Shown here piece by piece: positions 51,524 to 59,863 of a stretch of DNA of 64,000 bases. The stretch is from CAZLPZ01 sp964607245 (lineage in GTDB: Bacteria; Pseudomonadota; Alphaproteobacteria; Micavibrionales; Micavibrionaceae). Position 1 is the stretch's first letter. Each line of letters opens with the position of its first letter. Location: contig CAZSIB010000002.1 of assembly GCA_964607245.1 (NCBI GenBank), forward strand, positions 87,844-151,843, given 5' to 3'. The notes beneath the pieces were generated by a model that saw nothing but the letters and a program-made list of their open reading frames with translations, ran no database searches and was not told the origin of the DNA. A program made the translations under genes and the position numbers.

Positions 51524-51712
51524 TTAGCGGCGGACGTCAATCACCCAACCTTGGCGTTTTCGGTAAATTGTGGAGGGGGCGACATCGAGAAGCATGGCCG
51601 CGCGGGCAATATTCCCATCGCATAGACGTAAGGCCTGTTCAATTGTTTCGCGTTCTGCCTGGGCGAGGGTGGGGACGGGGGCAGACCGACGCTGTTTTTC
51701 CTGTGATGCCAT
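51524..51712 (-). CDS. Small Fis-type helix-turn-helix protein
   Basis: The 62-residue product is little more than the Fis/NtrC-type HTH: LAQAERETIEQALRLCDGNI followed by ARAAMLLDVAPSTIYRKRQG. Small stand-alone Fis-domain proteins occur widely in alphaproteobacteria. AAAGAGGT precedes the ATG. A promoter overlapping a 6-bp inverted repeat lies upstream, which would suit autoregulation. It lies between mscL and the L,D-transpeptidase. Confidence 0.85.
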   Translation of the reverse strand: MASQEKQRRSAPVPTLAQAERETIEQALRLCDGNIARAAMLLDVAPSTIYRKRQGWVIDVRR

Positions 51713-51741
51713 CGTGATACCTCTTTTTGGATATTAAGAAC

Positions 51742-51769
51742 GATATACTTAAGGTTGTATATGATTCAA
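51742..51769 (-). promoter_or_regulatory. Promoter of the Fis-like gene
   Basis: Minus strand: TTGAAT (51769-51764), 16 bases, TATATC (51747-51742). The -35 falls inside the inverted repeat TGATTC-AAAATA-GAATCA at 51762-51779. Confidence 0.5.
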
Positions 51770-51779
51770 AATAGAATCA
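51762..51779. promoter_or_regulatory. Operator-like inverted repeat over the Fis-like gene promoter
   Basis: TGATTC and GAATCA, perfect 6-base arms with an AT-only 6-base centre, overlapping the -35. The form (G-x-x-x-x with AT-rich centre) is like Fis-class binding sites. Confidence 0.4.
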
Positions 51780-51797
51780 CAAGAGGGAATTCTATTT

Positions 51798-51821
51798 GTT
51801 AAAAAATCTTTTTGTTTTAAC
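51798..51821 (-). terminator. Weak terminator of the L,D-transpeptidase gene
   Basis: Minus strand: GTTAAAA and TTTTAAC arms with an AT-rich loop, directly after the stop codon. No GC stem, so only a tentative call. Confidence 0.3.
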
Positions 51822-52978
51822 TAGTTATACCGATCATGTTTTAAAGTGTGTCTGGTTCCCGGTAACGGGGTGCCAGAAACTTGTTCAACCAATGATTGTT
51901 TTTTCTTTTTGGCGGGGCTATTCGTCGATACGGATTTTTTCTTGGTGTCTTCTACAAGTTCGTCATGCACAATGGCGCTGGTCGCCCGGGGTTTCCGGCT
52001 GCGGTCGGCGACGACCATGGGAATGCCGCGGCGTTCCTTGACCGCTTTGCGCACCAAGACCCAATCCAGGGATTCAGTGTCCGCCCCGACCCCCTTTAGA
52101 ATTATTTTCATATCACTTTCGCTCATCCGGTAATCGGGCAGGGTCGAGGTATCATGCGACAAGATATCGGTCTGTTCCTGGGTTGGGTGAACCTCGATAT
52201 AAAATTTGTCGCCGATCCAAGCGGTTTTGACGGGTTGATCGACCACGGTGACGGGGGTCCCAACGGGCGCATGATCAAAGACGGTTAAGATATCTTCGGG
52301 ATACATCCGGATACAGCCCGAAGAAAGCCGGCGGCCAATGCTATAGGGTTTATCGGTGCCGTGAATGGCATAGGACGGCCACCCCAGATACATCGCATGT
52401 GTGCCCATGGGGTTTTCGGGACCTGGCAGGACTTGGGCGGGCAGGGTTGGGTCCTCACGTCGCATGCGTTCGGTGGGGTACCAGACGGGATCCGCCACAC
52501 GCCGGGCAATCGTGGTTGTGCCAACAGGGGTGGTGAGGCCCGATCGGCCGATGCCGATGGGGTAACTCGCTGGGACGTCACTGTCGGGGGCGTAGTAATA
52601 AAGCCGCATTTCCGGCAGGTTGATCACAATGCCACGATGCGGTGCATCGGGAAGTAAATGCTGGCCGGGAATGGTAATGCGCGTTCCAGATCCCGGAAGC
52701 CAAGGATCGACACCGGGGTTGGCGGCGCGCATTGCCACAAAGCCCACGTTATATTTCCGGGCCAAGTGGACAAGCGTGTCCTCGTAACGCGTGGTGATCT
52801 GTTGCAATTCGCCGATGATCCGTATATCGGGCGCGGTTGTTTTTTGGTCTTGCGTTGCCTTGGAGGCAGGTGTTTCGGCGGCAAAGAGGGGCGGGCAGGT
52901 GAGCGCACCCAGGACCGTGATCATTCCTGTGGCAAGGAGAAGCTTGGGGTAAAGAAAAGAGCGCATCGGGATCATCAA
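51821..52978 (-). CDS. L,D-transpeptidase (YkuD) with LysM-like domain
   Basis: A periplasmic enzyme that makes 3-3 cross-links or anchors proteins to murein. The 385-residue product has a signal peptide ending near FAA/ET, a LysM-like region (YEDTLVHLARKYNVGFVAMR), the YkuD domain with YAIHGTDKPYSIGRRLSSGC (catalytic Cys in SSGCIRMYPED) and a Lys-rich C-terminal extension. The start may be the ATG at 52966. It lies 3 bases downstream of icd, likely co-transcribed. Confidence 0.93.
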   Translation of the reverse strand: MMIPMRSFLYPKLLLATGMITVLGALTCPPLFAAETPASKATQDQKTTAPDIRIIGELQQITTRYEDTLVHLARKYNVGFVAMRAANPGVDPWLPGSGTRITIPGQHLLPDAPHRGIVINLPEMRLYYYAPDSDVPASYPIGIGRSGLTTPVGTTTIARRVADPVWYPTERMRREDPTLPAQVLPGPENPMGTHAMYLGWPSYAIHGTDKPYSIGRRLSSGCIRMYPEDILTVFDHAPVGTPVTVVDQPVKTAWIGDKFYIEVHPTQEQTDILSHDTSTLPDYRMSESDMKIILKGVGADTESLDWVLVRKAVKERRGIPMVVADRSRKPRATSAIVHDELVEDTKKKSVSTNSPAKKKKQSLVEQVSGTPLPGTRHTLKHDRYN

Positions 52979-52981
52979 ATC

Positions 52982-54193
52982 TTACAGTTTCTTTTTGAGG
53001 GTGTCGGCCACGCGGGCGATAAAATCACCGGTCACAAGCCACGGCGCATCGGGAGAGATTAACGTTGCAAGGTCTTTGGTCATCGCGCCGCTTTCAACCG
53101 TATCGACGCAAGCTTGTTCAAGCGCCAGCGCGAAATTGGTCACATCGGGCGTTCCATCGAACGTACCGCGATAATAAAGGCCGCGTGTCCAGGCAAAAAT
53201 CGACGCGATGGGATTTGTTGATGTTTTATTACCCTTTTGGTATTCGCGGTAATGGCGGGTGACGGTGCCATGTGCGGCCTCTGTTTCCACACAAGAACCA
53301 TCCGGGGTCAGAAGGACAGATGTCATCAATCCCAAACTGCCGAAACCCTGGGCGACGACATCGGACTGGACATCGCCATCATAATTTTTGCAGGCCCACA
53401 GAAAATCACCCTTGGATTTAATCGCAAAGGCCACCAGATCATCAATAAGGCGGTGTTCATAGAAGAGCCCCGCGGATTCATACCGCGCCTTAAATTCAGC
53501 CGCGTAAATCGCCGCGAAAATATCCATGAACCGTCCGTCATAGGTTTTGAGGATGGTGTTCTTGGTCGACAGATAGACCGGAAGGTGCCGTTGTAACCCG
53601 TAATTAAAGCAGGACCGCGCAAACCCCTCAATCGAATCGTCGAGGTTATACATGGCCATGCCCACGCCGGGGGAATCGAAGTGAAACACCTCATGTGTTT
53701 GGGGTGGGGTGCCGTCATCGGGCGTAAACGTCAGGGTGAGTTTACCGGGACTGGGGATGCGAATATCGGTCGCCTTGTACTGATCCCCAAAGGCATGACG
53801 CGCAACGACGATAGGTTTATCCCATCCCTGCACGTAACGCGGGATATTTTTGCACACGATGGGTTCGCGCAAGACTGTGCCGTTCAGGATATTGCGGATC
53901 GTGCCATTCGGCGATTTCCACATTTTCTTCAAGTTAAATTCAGCCACGCGGGCTTCATCTGGGGTGATTGTCGCGCACTTGACACCGACACCGTATTGTT
54001 TGATGGCGTTTGCGGCATCAATCGTGACCTGATCGTTGGTCGCATCGCGGTTTTGGATGGAAAGATCATGGTATTTCAGGTCGACATCCAAATGCGGCAA
54101 GATCAATTGATCCTTGATCATCGTCCAGATGATGCGGGTCATTTCGTCGCCGTCGATTTCGATTAGGGGTGTTTTTACTTTGATTTTTGACAT
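52982..54193 (-). CDS. icd: NADP-dependent isocitrate dehydrogenase
   Basis: A TCA-cycle enzyme making 2-oxoglutarate and NADPH. The 403-residue length and KIKVKTPLIEIDGDEMTRII opening belong to the eukaryote-like homodimeric type common in alphaproteobacteria. It also has TITPDEARVAEFNLKKMWKS, NGTIRNILNGTVLREPI, the NADP site HGTVTRHYREYQKG and TNPIASIFAWTRGL. AGGAT lies before the ATG. Succinate dehydrogenase genes lie at the window end. Confidence 0.97.
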   Translation of the reverse strand: MSKIKVKTPLIEIDGDEMTRIIWTMIKDQLILPHLDVDLKYHDLSIQNRDATNDQVTIDAANAIKQYGVGVKCATITPDEARVAEFNLKKMWKSPNGTIRNILNGTVLREPIVCKNIPRYVQGWDKPIVVARHAFGDQYKATDIRIPSPGKLTLTFTPDDGTPPQTHEVFHFDSPGVGMAMYNLDDSIEGFARSCFNYGLQRHLPVYLSTKNTILKTYDGRFMDIFAAIYAAEFKARYESAGLFYEHRLIDDLVAFAIKSKGDFLWACKNYDGDVQSDVVAQGFGSLGLMTSVLLTPDGSCVETEAAHGTVTRHYREYQKGNKTSTNPIASIFAWTRGLYYRGTFDGTPDVTNFALALEQACVDTVESGAMTKDLATLISPDAPWLVTGDFIARVADTLKKKL

Positions 54194-54263
54194 GTGACGA
54201 TCCTTTTGAGAGTTCTATCTCTCACCTTAACAAAGCCGATCTATTCCGCAAGGGGCCGCGACA

Positions 54264-56015
54264 TCAATACGCATCCAGTTTTTTCTGGATTGCGGCTTTT
54301 TCGGCGTCGTCCTTGCTGTAATTAAAGGCGCGTTGCCATTGGAATTTCGCTTCTCGAATCCGTCCAACTGCTTGGTACACATCACCTAAATGATCATTCA
54401 CCGTCGGGTCATAGGAGAGAAGTTCGACCGCGCGTTCCATATACGTCACGGCGTCCGCGTATTTCTTCATGCGGTAATAGGCCCAGCCGACCGAATCGGT
54501 CACATATCCATCATCTGGGACAATTTTGACGGCGCGAAGCAGCATCTCCATCGCTTTGTCTAGGTTCAGGCCCTGATCCGCCCAGCTATACCCCAGATAA
54601 TTCATGATGTACGGATGATCGGGTTGATAAGCGAGCGCAGCCTGGAGGTCTTTTTCTGCCTCATCCCAGCGTTTCAGGCGTTCAAGCGTCATCCCGCGGG
54701 CGTAAAGCAATTCCCAATTCGCTGCGTCAATTTTGTTTCCAAGCAGGTCTGCCGCCCGGTTATAGGCATTGAGGGCAGGCGCACAATCGTCGTTTTCACG
54801 GTACTTATCGCCGATTTGCAAAAGAATCCGGGCTTTTTCTTGGGCAGTTTGATTTTTTTCAAGCAGACGTTCGAGCGTGGCAATGGCGTCGTTGTCCTGA
54901 TCCGTTGCTTCATAGAGTGCCGCAATTTGCTGCTGGATCGCGCCATAACGCGGGTCGGTTTCGGGAATATCCTGATACGCCGTAATCGCCATATCGGTGC
55001 GGTTATTGCGGGCATAAATATTCGCAAGCAGCAAGTGCGCATCGATGAGTTCAGGATCAAGCGATAGCGCAACGTGTGCAAAAAGTTGGGCGCTGTCCAG
55101 GCCGTGATCATTATAAAATGTGTTCGCCATGTCAAAAAAGACAAGTGCGATTCCTTGAAGTGCATCTTTTGGGGGCGGTGCGAGATGCAGGTGGGAAAGG
55201 TCGGTGGCCCCGCTTTTCGCCGCGCGTTCTTTGTCGCCAAGTTGCGGTGCGCGCGGATTGATCGTTGCCGTCAGGGCATAAAGCTCTGCCGCCGCATCAT
55301 ATTTTTTGTGACGTAAGAAAATATCACCTAAACGTTCAAGTGCAATCGCGTTCACCTGGAGTTGATCGAATTTTGTGAACCGTGCGGGCGGCAAGGTTTC
55401 GATTTGGTTCAGGAAATCTGCTAAAAGGATCGTGTGATAAAAATAATTCGGGTCTTTTTGAAGGGTAGAGAAGTTGCTTTTCCCTTCGGCGGCGTCAATC
55501 CAGGCGCGTAAAAGGGGCGCGGCATAGCTGCCAAGCGGGGTTGTTCCCAGCCCGTCAATTTGTGCGCGCGCCGTAATCCATTTTCGGTCGCGTAAAGGTT
55601 CGAGGGTCAGGACCAGTTGTGTAAGACCCGATGGGTCTGTATCCGCCGTGATCATTTTGGCATAGGTGATGGCCTTGTCGATATTGCCGGTACCCGCCGC
55701 AAGCAGCATCAACCGCCGATGAATATCGGGGTTATTGGGGTGTAGATCGTTCGTTTGCGTGAGGAAATTTTCAGCCCGCGCCCAATCAAATCGTTCTTGT
55801 GCCACGCGAGAGGACAGGTAGGTGCCCGCCCAAGAAGGGTCGCGGGGCAAGAGTTTATTCAAGAGAAGCGTGCGCATATCGGATTCAGATACGGCGGGCA
55901 TCGCGGATGGTGGATGAGACGTCGCCGGGCTGTCATTGTCATCGCATGCCGCAAGGGAGAGCGCCGCAATACTGGCGCACAAAGATAAAAACCGGAGAGA
56001 AGAAAAAGATGTCAT
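54264..56015 (-). CDS. TPR-repeat lipoprotein
   Basis: The 583-residue product has a lipoprotein signal (SLCASIAALSLAAC, lipobox LAAC at about 21-24) and then tetratricopeptide repeats through most of its length, e.g. YELTATINPRAPQ-like units, AQLFAHVALSLDPELIDAHL, AEKDLQAALAYQPDHPYIMN and AVTYMERAVELLSYDPTVND. Such TPR lipoproteins serve as scaffolds in the periplasm, often linked to polysaccharide or murein machinery; the partner here is unknown. Its ATG overlaps the ETF-QO stop by 1 base (TAATG). Confidence 0.9.
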   Translation of the reverse strand: MTSFSSLRFLSLCASIAALSLAACDDNDSPATSHPPSAMPAVSESDMRTLLLNKLLPRDPSWAGTYLSSRVAQERFDWARAENFLTQTNDLHPNNPDIHRRLMLLAAGTGNIDKAITYAKMITADTDPSGLTQLVLTLEPLRDRKWITARAQIDGLGTTPLGSYAAPLLRAWIDAAEGKSNFSTLQKDPNYFYHTILLADFLNQIETLPPARFTKFDQLQVNAIALERLGDIFLRHKKYDAAAELYALTATINPRAPQLGDKERAAKSGATDLSHLHLAPPPKDALQGIALVFFDMANTFYNDHGLDSAQLFAHVALSLDPELIDAHLLLANIYARNNRTDMAITAYQDIPETDPRYGAIQQQIAALYEATDQDNDAIATLERLLEKNQTAQEKARILLQIGDKYRENDDCAPALNAYNRAADLLGNKIDAANWELLYARGMTLERLKRWDEAEKDLQAALAYQPDHPYIMNYLGYSWADQGLNLDKAMEMLLRAVKIVPDDGYVTDSVGWAYYRMKKYADAVTYMERAVELLSYDPTVNDHLGDVYQAVGRIREAKFQWQRAFNYSKDDAEKAAIQKKLDAY

Positions 56016-57664
56016 TACATACTCGTATAGTTCGGACCGTCGCCGCCTTGTGGCGTGGTCCAGGTGATATTTTGCGATGGGTCTTTGATATCACAGGTTT
56101 TACAATGCACGCAGTTTTGCGCATTGATCTGGAATTTGGGGGTGCCCGCGTCATCCAAAACCTCGTACACGCCAGCGGGACAGTACCGTGTGGCGGGTTC
56201 GGCGTAACGCGGTAGATTGACGCCAAGGGGAACGCTCGGGTCGGTTAATTTTAGATGGACGGGTTGGTCTTCGGCGTGGTGGGTATTTGAAAGATAGACG
56301 CTTGAGAGTCGATCAAAGGTCAAAACCCCGTCCGGTTTTGGATAGGTAATCAGAGTACACGTTGCCGCAGGGCGTAAGGCTGCATGATCGGCGTGATGGC
56401 GAAGCGTATAGGGCAGGCGCCACCCGCCGAAGGCTTGGAACGCTGCATGTAAAAGGCCCAAGAATAATCCGTAACGAAAACCGGGGCGAATATTGCGTGC
56501 GCGGTAAAGTTCCTCCCAGGCCCAGGATTTTTTGAGATTTTCGGTATAGGCGGGCGTCGCGGGTTGGGTTGGGGCCGCAAAAAAATCAATTAACGCATCG
56601 GCCGCAACCATCCCCGATTTCATGGCCATGTGATTTCCTTTAATTCGGGGAACGTTCAGGAACCCGGCGGCGTCGCCGATGAGTAATCCACCGGGGAAGG
56701 TGAGACGCGGCAGGGATTGGAGCCCACCTTCGACCAAGGCGCGTGCGCCATAGGCAATGCGTTTCCCGTCTTTCAAAAGATCGCGCACGAAGGGGTGTGT
56801 TTTAAACCGCTGCATTTCCTCGAACGGAGACAGATAGGGATTCGTATAGTCAAGCCCGACGACAAAGCCGATGGAGACGCGGTTATCGTTCAAGTGGTAA
56901 ATCCACGAACCGCCATAGGTTTTGTGATCCATCGGCCAGCCGATTGTGTGGACGGCCAGTCCCTTTTGATGTCGCGCGGGATCAACTTCCCAAATTTCCT
57001 TGATCCCCAGGCCATAGGTTTGCGGGCAGGAACCCGACCGGAGATTATAGTGCGCGATGATTTGTTTGGAGAGGCTGCCGTGGCATCCTTCAGCCAAGAC
57101 AACTTGCCGCGCGTGGATTTCAACACCGGGGGTAAAGGCGGCTGTCTTCTCGCCTTGTTTATTGATCCCCATATCGCCTGTGGCAACGCCGACGACGCGG
57201 TCTTGATCGTTATACAAAATTTCGGCCGCGGCAAAGCCGGGGTAGATTTCAACCCCGAGCGACTCGGCCTGAGCTCCCATCCATGCCCCGAGTTGAGAGA
57301 GCGAAATCATGATATTGCCATGATTTTTCATCGTGGGCGGCGTAGGCAGGCGGACATGTCCCCGAGGGGTCAGGTAAATAAATTGATCATGTGTGACGGT
57401 CGCATCCACCGGGGTGGCGCGTTCCCGCCAATCGGGGAGGAGTTCATCGAGTGCACGGGGATCCAGAATCGCGCCCGAGAGTAAATGCGCCCCGACCGTC
57501 GATCCTTTTTCCAGAACGCAAACAGAAAGGTCTTGGCCCTTTTCCTGTGCGCGTTGTTTCAACCGAATCGAACAGGCCAGCCCCGCCGGACCCGCGCCCA
57601 CGATCACCACGTCATAGGTCATGACATCACGGTCGGAACGAAAAGGGGGAAGGGAGGGAGGCAT
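56015..57664 (-). CDS. Electron transfer flavoprotein-ubiquinone oxidoreductase
   Basis: ETF-QO passes electrons from reduced ETF to ubiquinone, coupling acyl-CoA dehydrogenases to respiration. With the start at 57664 the product has 549 residues: the FAD-binding YDVVIVGAGPAGLACSIRLK, the ETF-QO segment HTIGWPMDHKTYGGSWIYHL, LLIGDAAGFLNVPRIKGNHM and a C-terminal 4Fe-4S site with Cys in TRYCPAGVYEV and QNCVHCKTCDIKDPSQNITW. The upstream frame to 58036 lacks similarity. It fits the acyl-CoA dehydrogenase at 4-5.7 kb. Confidence 0.95.
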   Translation of the reverse strand: MPPSLPPFRSDRDVMTYDVVIVGAGPAGLACSIRLKQRAQEKGQDLSVCVLEKGSTVGAHLLSGAILDPRALDELLPDWRERATPVDATVTHDQFIYLTPRGHVRLPTPPTMKNHGNIMISLSQLGAWMGAQAESLGVEIYPGFAAAEILYNDQDRVVGVATGDMGINKQGEKTAAFTPGVEIHARQVVLAEGCHGSLSKQIIAHYNLRSGSCPQTYGLGIKEIWEVDPARHQKGLAVHTIGWPMDHKTYGGSWIYHLNDNRVSIGFVVGLDYTNPYLSPFEEMQRFKTHPFVRDLLKDGKRIAYGARALVEGGLQSLPRLTFPGGLLIGDAAGFLNVPRIKGNHMAMKSGMVAADALIDFFAAPTQPATPAYTENLKKSWAWEELYRARNIRPGFRYGLFLGLLHAAFQAFGGWRLPYTLRHHADHAALRPAATCTLITYPKPDGVLTFDRLSSVYLSNTHHAEDQPVHLKLTDPSVPLGVNLPRYAEPATRYCPAGVYEVLDDAGTPKFQINAQNCVHCKTCDIKDPSQNITWTTPQGGDGPNYTSM

Positions 57665-57856
57665 ACGAATCAATAATAAAATTGAGAGGATCTGGTTTTC
57701 AAAAGGATATCGTGGTTTTGCCGATCCGCCAAGGGTAAACACCTTAAAATTAAGTGGGACACCAGCACTAATCGTCGCAGTAAATAAATTCCGGGTTTTT
57801 CTATCCGATCCCCCGTGATAGGGTGGCGGTATTTTAACGCTCTGCGGTTCTTTATC

Positions 57857-59317
57857 ATGAATACGGATCCTGACGACGACATCACAACCCTGACGCCTGC
57901 CGTGCCGCGGGATGCCGATTCGCGTCTGGATGGTCGTGACGAACCCGATCTCGACACCCCCGATGTTGAAACCATCGTCGATTTTGATGACGGCGATATT
58001 TCCGATATTACCCGGGCCCTTCACGCCGAACATCACGAAAAGGTCAGTGATCTTTTAAAGGACCTCACTCCAGCCGACACGGCGGAACTTCTTGAGAAAG
58101 TTGACGCGGGTCAGCGCCGCAATTTGATCAGCACGCACGGCGACGAACTGGAGCCCGAGGTTTTTACCTATCTTCAGGATGATATCTTGGCGGGAATCCT
58201 GGAAGAAATGTCGGCGCACCAGGTGGCGTCTATCCTCAACGTGCTCGATACCGATGATGCACTGTCCCTGATGACGCCGCTGGACCCCGATTTTCGTGGC
58301 GAGATTATTCGCCATTTATCCGCAAAAACGCGTCTCGCGATCGAAGAGGGGTTAAGCTTCCCCGAAGATTCCGCGGGGCGCTTGATGCAGCGCGAGGTGG
58401 TCGCAATCCCGCAGTTTTGGACCGTGGGTAAGACGCTGGATTATCTACGCGCGGCGGTGCATGAACTGCCCCAGACTTTCCTTGATCTTTTTATCATCAC
58501 CCCCACGCACCACATCGTGGGCAAGGTGCCCCTCGCGCGGCTGGTCACCGCCGGGCGGTCGGATAAAATCGAAACACTGGCGATCGATGATACCTATGCC
58601 ATTCCGGCAACGATGGACCAGGAAGAGGTCGCGTTGCTTTTTAAACGTGAAGATTTAACCTCGGCCCCCGTGATCGACGAATCCGGGCGGCTGCTGGGGG
58701 TTGTCACGGTTGATGATATCGTGCACGTCATCGCGGACGAGGCCGAAGAAGACATCATGAAAATTGCCGGGGTTGCGGACGGGGATTTTTACCACGATAT
58801 CCGGCAAACGGCAGGATCCCGCTTTCGCTGGCTTTTTATCAACCTGTTCACCGCTGTGCTCGCGTCTTGGGTGATTTCGTTCTTTGAAAGCACAATTGAA
58901 GAAATCGTGGCGCTTGCCGTTTTGATGCCCATTGTGGCGTCGATGGGGGGAAATGCGGGGACGCAAACCTTGACCGTTGCGGTGCGGGCGCTTGCGACCC
59001 ACGAGCTTTCCTCGACCAACGTGTGGCGCGCGATTGGCAAGGAAACCTTGATTGGGGCGTTAAACGGCGCAGGATTTGCGGTGATGACAGGGGTTTTTGC
59101 GGGGCTGTGGTTCCAAAACCCTGTTTTAGGTATGGTGATCGGCGCGGCGATGATCATCAATCTGGTCGTTGCGGGATTGATGGGATCGGTGATCCCGGTT
59201 GCGCTCAACAAACTGGGCTATGACCCGGCGGAAAGTTCAACCGTGTTTCTGACCACCTTTACCGATGTGGTGGGCTTTTTCGCGTTCCTGGGCCTGGCGA
59301 GTGTGTTTATGGTTTAG
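57857..59317 (+). CDS. mgtE: Magnesium transporter MgtE
   Basis: A Mg2+-gated channel of the inner membrane. With the ATG at 57857 the product has 486 residues: an acidic N domain (LLKDLTPADTAELLEKVDAG), two CBS modules (TYAIPATMDQEEVALLFKRE, LLGVVTVDDIVHVIADEAEE) and five membrane segments with LMPIVASMGGNAGTQTLTVA and the final PAESSTVFLTTFTDVVGFFA. Upstream in-frame ATG at 57815 is less likely. It diverges from ETF-QO. Confidence 0.95.
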   Translation: MNTDPDDDITTLTPAVPRDADSRLDGRDEPDLDTPDVETIVDFDDGDISDITRALHAEHHEKVSDLLKDLTPADTAELLEKVDAGQRRNLISTHGDELEPEVFTYLQDDILAGILEEMSAHQVASILNVLDTDDALSLMTPLDPDFRGEIIRHLSAKTRLAIEEGLSFPEDSAGRLMQREVVAIPQFWTVGKTLDYLRAAVHELPQTFLDLFIITPTHHIVGKVPLARLVTAGRSDKIETLAIDDTYAIPATMDQEEVALLFKREDLTSAPVIDESGRLLGVVTVDDIVHVIADEAEEDIMKIAGVADGDFYHDIRQTAGSRFRWLFINLFTAVLASWVISFFESTIEEIVALAVLMPIVASMGGNAGTQTLTVAVRALATHELSSTNVWRAIGKETLIGALNGAGFAVMTGVFAGLWFQNPVLGMVIGAAMIINLVVAGLMGSVIPVALNKLGYDPAESSTVFLTTFTDVVGFFAFLGLASVFMV

Positions 59318-59709
59318 AAACAGTTGGTTGGGGAGAATTTTGTTTCATTTCAAACTTATGAGCGAGATTCTCTAGCCCGTTATGCAGGACAAAATGTGTT
59401 CCTACACCACACGCAAGCCCAACAGCCAATGCTCCAAAATAACGTTTTCCGAGTAGCCTAAGAGCAGTCGTACGATGCGATGCCTTTGCTGGGTTTCTAT
59501 AGATATCTAACATAATAGATATCTAACATATGTGTCACAGCAGGAACTCTTAACATCATATTTGTTACTTTGTTGGCGACATAAGCTGTCGCAGCAGCCG
59601 TCGGTACCGCGACAAGAAATCGATTTAGCGTGCTTGCAACTTCAGGACTGTTAAAGTAGGCCGCAAGCCCAGATGCGACCCCGACAGTGATTACTAATAC
59701 TTTACTCAT
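59307..59709 (-). pseudogene. Small two-membrane-segment gene split by a 16-bp tandem duplication
   Basis: Two adjacent frames read as one gene broken by a frameshift: residues 1-70 at 59709-59497 (MSKVLVITVGVASGLAAYFN...) and a 68-residue frame at 59513-59307 (MLDIYRNPAKASHRTTALRL...). Both include MLDIY from a 16-base unit present twice in tandem (59498-59529). Removing one copy gives a continuous protein of about 127 residues with hydrophobic segments near residues 5-20 and 30-50 and a third near 88-108, and a polar Pro/Ser tail. It has a promoter and AGGGAAG ribosome site. Function unknown. It could be a real pseudogene, a reversible phase switch or an assembly error. Confidence 0.7.
59498..59529. 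repeat. 16-bp tandem duplication causing a frameshift
   Basis: TATAGATATCTAACAT (59498-59513) and AATAGATATCTAACAT (59514-59529), identical at 15 of 16 positions and directly abutting. A unit of 16 is not a multiple of three, so loss or gain of one copy switches the reading frame. Confidence 0.9.
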
Positions 59710-59753
59710 GAATACTTCCCTATAAATTACGAAAACATAGCATCTGGGGATTT

Positions 59754-59782
59754 TTAATATAGAAATATAATATGTATGTCAA
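59754..59782 (-). promoter_or_regulatory. Sigma70-type promoter for the split gene
   Basis: Minus strand: TTGACA (59782-59777), 17 bases, TATTAA (59759-59754), then a leader of about 40 bases to the ATG at 59709. Confidence 0.6.
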
Positions 59783-59863
59783 TAAAAATCTTCCCTTCCC
59801 CGCGACCCTTTATCCCCTTGCCGCGGCCCGCTTTCGTCTTTAATGATTTCAAAGAGTTAAGAA

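Noticed and set aside
56717..57484. 255-residue plus-strand frame inside ETF-QO
   Set aside because: It is fully antisense to a strongly supported gene, with shadow composition and no recognisable motif.
57665..58036. N-terminal extension of ETF-QO
   Set aside because: It has no family similarity and overlaps the divergent mgtE start; the FAD-binding motif begins shortly after the start at 57664.
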